Shown here: piece after piece, positions 61,755-64,000 of the stretch
Layout of the letters: each line of letters begins with the position of its first letter
How positions within the stretch are numbered: the stretch's first letter is position 1
Source: Caballeronia temeraria
Lineage (GTDB): Bacteria; Pseudomonadota; Gammaproteobacteria; Burkholderiales; Burkholderiaceae
Length of the DNA stretch: 64,000 nt
Direction: 5' to 3'
NCBI RefSeq assembly: GCF_001544795.2
Contig: NZ_FCOI02000019.1
Location: 62,001 to 126,000, forward strand
Program-made: the position numbers and the translations under genes
The notes under the pieces: model-generated
The model's input: only the letters and a program-made list of their open reading frames with translations
Databases searched by the model: none
Told to the model about the DNA's origin: nothing

Positions 61755-63244
61755 TCAAGCCATTTCATTCGATCGAGTCGAGCGCCGGCGCGCCGCACAA
61801 CTGGCGACGCCGCCAGGTGCTGCGCGCGGGCGCATCGACGCTCGTGCTCGCGCTCGTCGCGCCGAAGCTCGCGCATGCGAGTAGCGTGCTCGGCGTGCGC
61901 GTGTGGCCCGCGCGCGATTACACCCGCGTGACGATCGAATCCGACCAGCCGCTCCAGAACGCCAATCAGTTGTTGCAGGGACCGGACCGGCTCGTCGTCG
62001 ATCTCTCCGGCATCGATCTCGATCAGGCGCTGCGCGATCTCGTCTCGAAGATCACGCCGAACGATCCGCAGATTCAGGCGGTGCGCGTCGGCCAGTATCA
62101 GCCGCATGTCGTGCGCATGGTGTTCGACCTGAAAGGCTCGGTGAAGCCGCAGGTGTTCACGCTCGGGCCGATCGGCAGCTACAAGTACCGGCTCGTGTTC
62201 GACCTGTATCCGGCCGTCGCGCCCGATCCGCTGATGGAACTGCTCGCGCAGACCGAGCGCAAGCAGGAAGCGCTCGACCGCGCGAATCCGAGTCCTTCCG
62301 CGCCGCCGCCCGCGACGCTCTCCGGCCCGGCGACCGCGCAAAAGCCGGCCACGCCCGATTCCACCGACGAGTTTTTCCAGAAGTACGCGCAGGACGACAC
62401 GCCGGCCGACACCGCGCCTGCGCCGAAACCCGCCGCGAAACCCCGCGTGCCGGCGCCGCCGCCCGTCATCGCGAAGAAGGACGAGGACGGCGACCAGTAC
62501 ACCTTCTCGACGCCCAAGCAGGCGCCCGGCACGACGCGTCTGCTCACCGTCGCGATCGATCCCGGTCACGGCGGCGAAGACCCCGGTGCGATCGGCGGCC
62601 AGGGCACGTACGAGAAGCACATCGCGCTCGACATCGCGAAGAAGCTGCGCGCGAAGATCGACGCCCAGCCCAACATGCGCGCGATGATGACCCGCGACGC
62701 CGACTTCTTCGTGCCGCTCAACGTGCGCGTGCAGAAGGCGCAGCGCGTCTCGGCGGACCTGTTCGTGTCGATTCACGCGGATGCCTTCACGTCGCCCGAT
62801 GCGCGCGGCTCGTCGGTGTTCGCGCTGTCGGAGCACGGCGCGTCGAGCGCGGCGGCGCGCTGGATGGCGGCCAAGGAGAACGCGTCGGATCAGGTCGGCG
62901 GCATCAACGTGAAGTCGCAGGATGCGAGCGTGAACCGCGCGCTCTTCGACATGTCGACGACCGCGCAGATCCGCGATTCGATGCGCTACGGCAGCTTCGT
63001 GCTGAACGAGATCGGCGGCATCAACAAGCTGCACAAGGGCTCGGTCGAGCAGGCGGGCTTCGCCGTGCTGAAAGCGCCGGATATTCCGTCGATTCTCGTG
63101 GAGACCGCGTTCATCAGCAATCCCGACGAGGAAACGCGCCTGAACGACGACGCCTATCGCGACAAGATGGCCAACGCCATCCTTAAAGGCATCAAGCGCT
63201 ACTTCGCGGCGAATCCGCCGCTCGCCAAGAGCCGCATGACGTAA
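61736..63244 (+). CDS. amiC: N-acetylmuramoyl-L-alanine amidase (Tat-exported, AMIN + Amidase_3)
   Basis: Splits septal peptidoglycan in cell separation. The 502-residue protein has a twin-arginine signal (WRRRQVLRAG at about 23-32, then LVLALVAP, cleavage near LAHA-SS), an AMIN domain at about 50-160, a Pro/Ala-rich linker (190-250), and a zinc amidase domain with VAIDPGHGGEDPGA, DLFVSIHADAF and PSILVETAFISN. Translationally coupled with tsaE. Confidence 0.95.
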   Translation: MSRKMLIKPFHSIESSAGAPHNWRRRQVLRAGASTLVLALVAPKLAHASSVLGVRVWPARDYTRVTIESDQPLQNANQLLQGPDRLVVDLSGIDLDQALRDLVSKITPNDPQIQAVRVGQYQPHVVRMVFDLKGSVKPQVFTLGPIGSYKYRLVFDLYPAVAPDPLMELLAQTERKQEALDRANPSPSAPPPATLSGPATAQKPATPDSTDEFFQKYAQDDTPADTAPAPKPAAKPRVPAPPPVIAKKDEDGDQYTFSTPKQAPGTTRLLTVAIDPGHGGEDPGAIGGQGTYEKHIALDIAKKLRAKIDAQPNMRAMMTRDADFFVPLNVRVQKAQRVSADLFVSIHADAFTSPDARGSSVFALSEHGASSAAARWMAAKENASDQVGGINVKSQDASVNRALFDMSTTAQIRDSMRYGSFVLNEIGGINKLHKGSVEQAGFAVLKAPDIPSILVETAFISNPDEETRLNDDAYRDKMANAILKGIKRYFAANPPLAKSRMT

Positions 63245-63269
63245 GGCGCCAACGCGCGGCGCGCTTCGT

Positions 63270-64000
63270 TCAGCGCGCCGGCAGGATGCGCCGGACGAGC
63301 CGCGCGCCGAACACGTTCACGGCCAGTCCCGCCATCACGAGCGCCGCGCCCGCCACCTGCGCGGCGCTCAATCCCTCGCCGAGAAACACCGCCGCCGATG
63401 CCAGTCCGATCACCGGAACGAGCAGCGAGAACGGCGCGACGCTGCCCGCCGGATAGCGTGCGAGCAATTTTCCCCACAGGCTGTAACCGACGATCGTCGC
63501 GACGAACGCGAGGTAGAGAATCGCGAACACGGACACGAGCGGGACCGACGCGAGACTCGACTCGATGCGCGCCGGGCCTTCGAAGATCAGCGACAGCGCG
63601 AGAAACGGCAGCGGCGGAATCAGGCTGCCCCACACGACGAGCGAGAGCAGATCGACCTTGCCCATGCGCTTGGTCACGACATTGCCGAGCGCCCACATCG
63701 CCGCGGCGGCGAGCGTGAAGAGAAAGCCGGTGATGGTCATCGCCTGCCCGCCGCGCATGCCGATGAGCGCGAGCCCCGCTGCCGCGATCACGAGTCCGGC
63801 GACGTTCGCCGCGCGGATGCGCTCGCCGAGCATCATCGACGCGAAGATGAGCGTGAAGAACGCCTGCGCCTGCAGCACGAGCGACGCGAGCCCGGCGGGC
63901 ATCCCTACATACATGCCGTAGAAGAGCAGCGCGAACTGCCCGAGGGAAATGGTGAGGCCGTAGGCGAAGAGCCAGCGCAGCGGAATCTGCGGGCGCTTCA
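63270..64000 (-). CDS. eamA: EamA-type exporter, partial (5' end outside window)
   Basis: The frame stays open to the right edge and gives about 243 residues of a drug/metabolite transporter. YGLTISLGQFALLFYGM and GMPAGLASLVLQAQAFFT, then LAAAAMWALGNVVTK and LLVPVIGLASAAVFL, match E. coli EamA, an O-acetylserine/cysteine exporter, very closely. Substrate is by similarity. The stop is 25 bases from the convergent amiC stop. The start lies beyond base 64000. Confidence 0.88.
   Translation of the reverse strand, partial: KRPQIPLRWLFAYGLTISLGQFALLFYGMYVGMPAGLASLVLQAQAFFTLIFASMMLGERIRAANVAGLVIAAAGLALIGMRGGQAMTITGFLFTLAAAAMWALGNVVTKRMGKVDLLSLVVWGSLIPPLPFLALSLIFEGPARIESSLASVPLVSVFAILYLAFVATIVGYSLWGKLLARYPAGSVAPFSLLVPVIGLASAAVFLGEGLSAAQVAGAALVMAGLAVNVFGARLVRRILPAR

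Noticed and set aside
1..64000. CRISPR arrays, tRNA or rRNA genes, insertion sequences
   Set aside because: Reading both strands gave no repeat-spacer arrays, no tRNA-like cloverleaf signatures with conserved TTCRA loops, no rRNA stretches, and no transposase-like frames; xerD is the housekeeping dif recombinase.

Overview
The window comes from a GC-rich betaproteobacterium of the Burkholderia / Paraburkholderia / Caballeronia group. The grounds are codon usage (G or C in nearly every third position) and gene neighbourhoods typical of that group: yqgE-ruvX-pyrR-pyrB-pyrC', rpsT-DUF3579-argF-argG, lpxK-Trm112-kdsB-adk, and ogt-xerD. A 3-hydroxybutyrate oligomer hydrolase suggests a polyhydroxybutyrate-accumulating lifestyle. 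Assignment is by recalled family features only; no database search was possible. I see no tRNA, rRNA, insertion sequence, prophage or CRISPR array, so this is ordinary chromosome with a few accessory patches.

Layout. 1-8032 (minus strand): an O-antigen type export and assembly block. It has rfbBACD for dTDP-L-rhamnose, the ABC polysaccharide exporter wzm-wzt, and a very large methyltransferase / coiled-coil / glycosyltransferase protein that runs off the left edge. 8365-13859: apaH faces plsC and the pyrimidine cluster yqgE-ruvX-pyrR-pyrB-pyrC', whose dihydroorotase-like member has lost its metal-binding histidines. 13890-19751: photolyase, a FimL/ChpA-like protein with an Hpt-like segment, rubredoxin, a divergent ThiD-like kinase, a DUF72 protein and a small exported protein. 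19861-21992: groES-groEL under a CIRCE operator. 22293-30847: a lipoprotein, the PHB oligomer hydrolase, a BON-domain protein, a membrane-anchored TAXI-type binding protein, an HCCA isomerase-like protein and LysR and AraC regulators. 30862-35271: xanthine dehydrogenase xdhA-xdhB with an xdhC reduced to its C-terminal half.

35610-42307: two MFS transporters, a GntR/UTRA regulator, a degenerate EAL-Cache protein, two possible tiny proteins and an acyltransferase-3 of lower GC. 42491-49057: sodB, xseA, lpxK, a Trm112-like protein, kdsB, adk and a short-chain dehydrogenase. 49108-57900: SirB1-like protein, murJ, rpsT, DUF3579, argF, argG, murB, yajQ and plsY. 57937-64000: ybaK, xerD, ogt, queG, tsaE, a Tat-exported cell-wall amidase and a partial eamA exporter.

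Functionally, much of the window serves the cell envelope: Kdo (kdsB), lipid A (lpxK), peptidoglycan (murB, murJ, amiC), phospholipid (plsC, plsY) and surface polysaccharide (rfb/wzm/wzt). Pyrimidine and arginine synthesis meet through carbamoyl phosphate (pyrB, argF, argG). Five convergent gene pairs share one bidirectional hairpin terminator each, at about 19.79, 49.09, 52.27, 55.58 and 57.25 kb.
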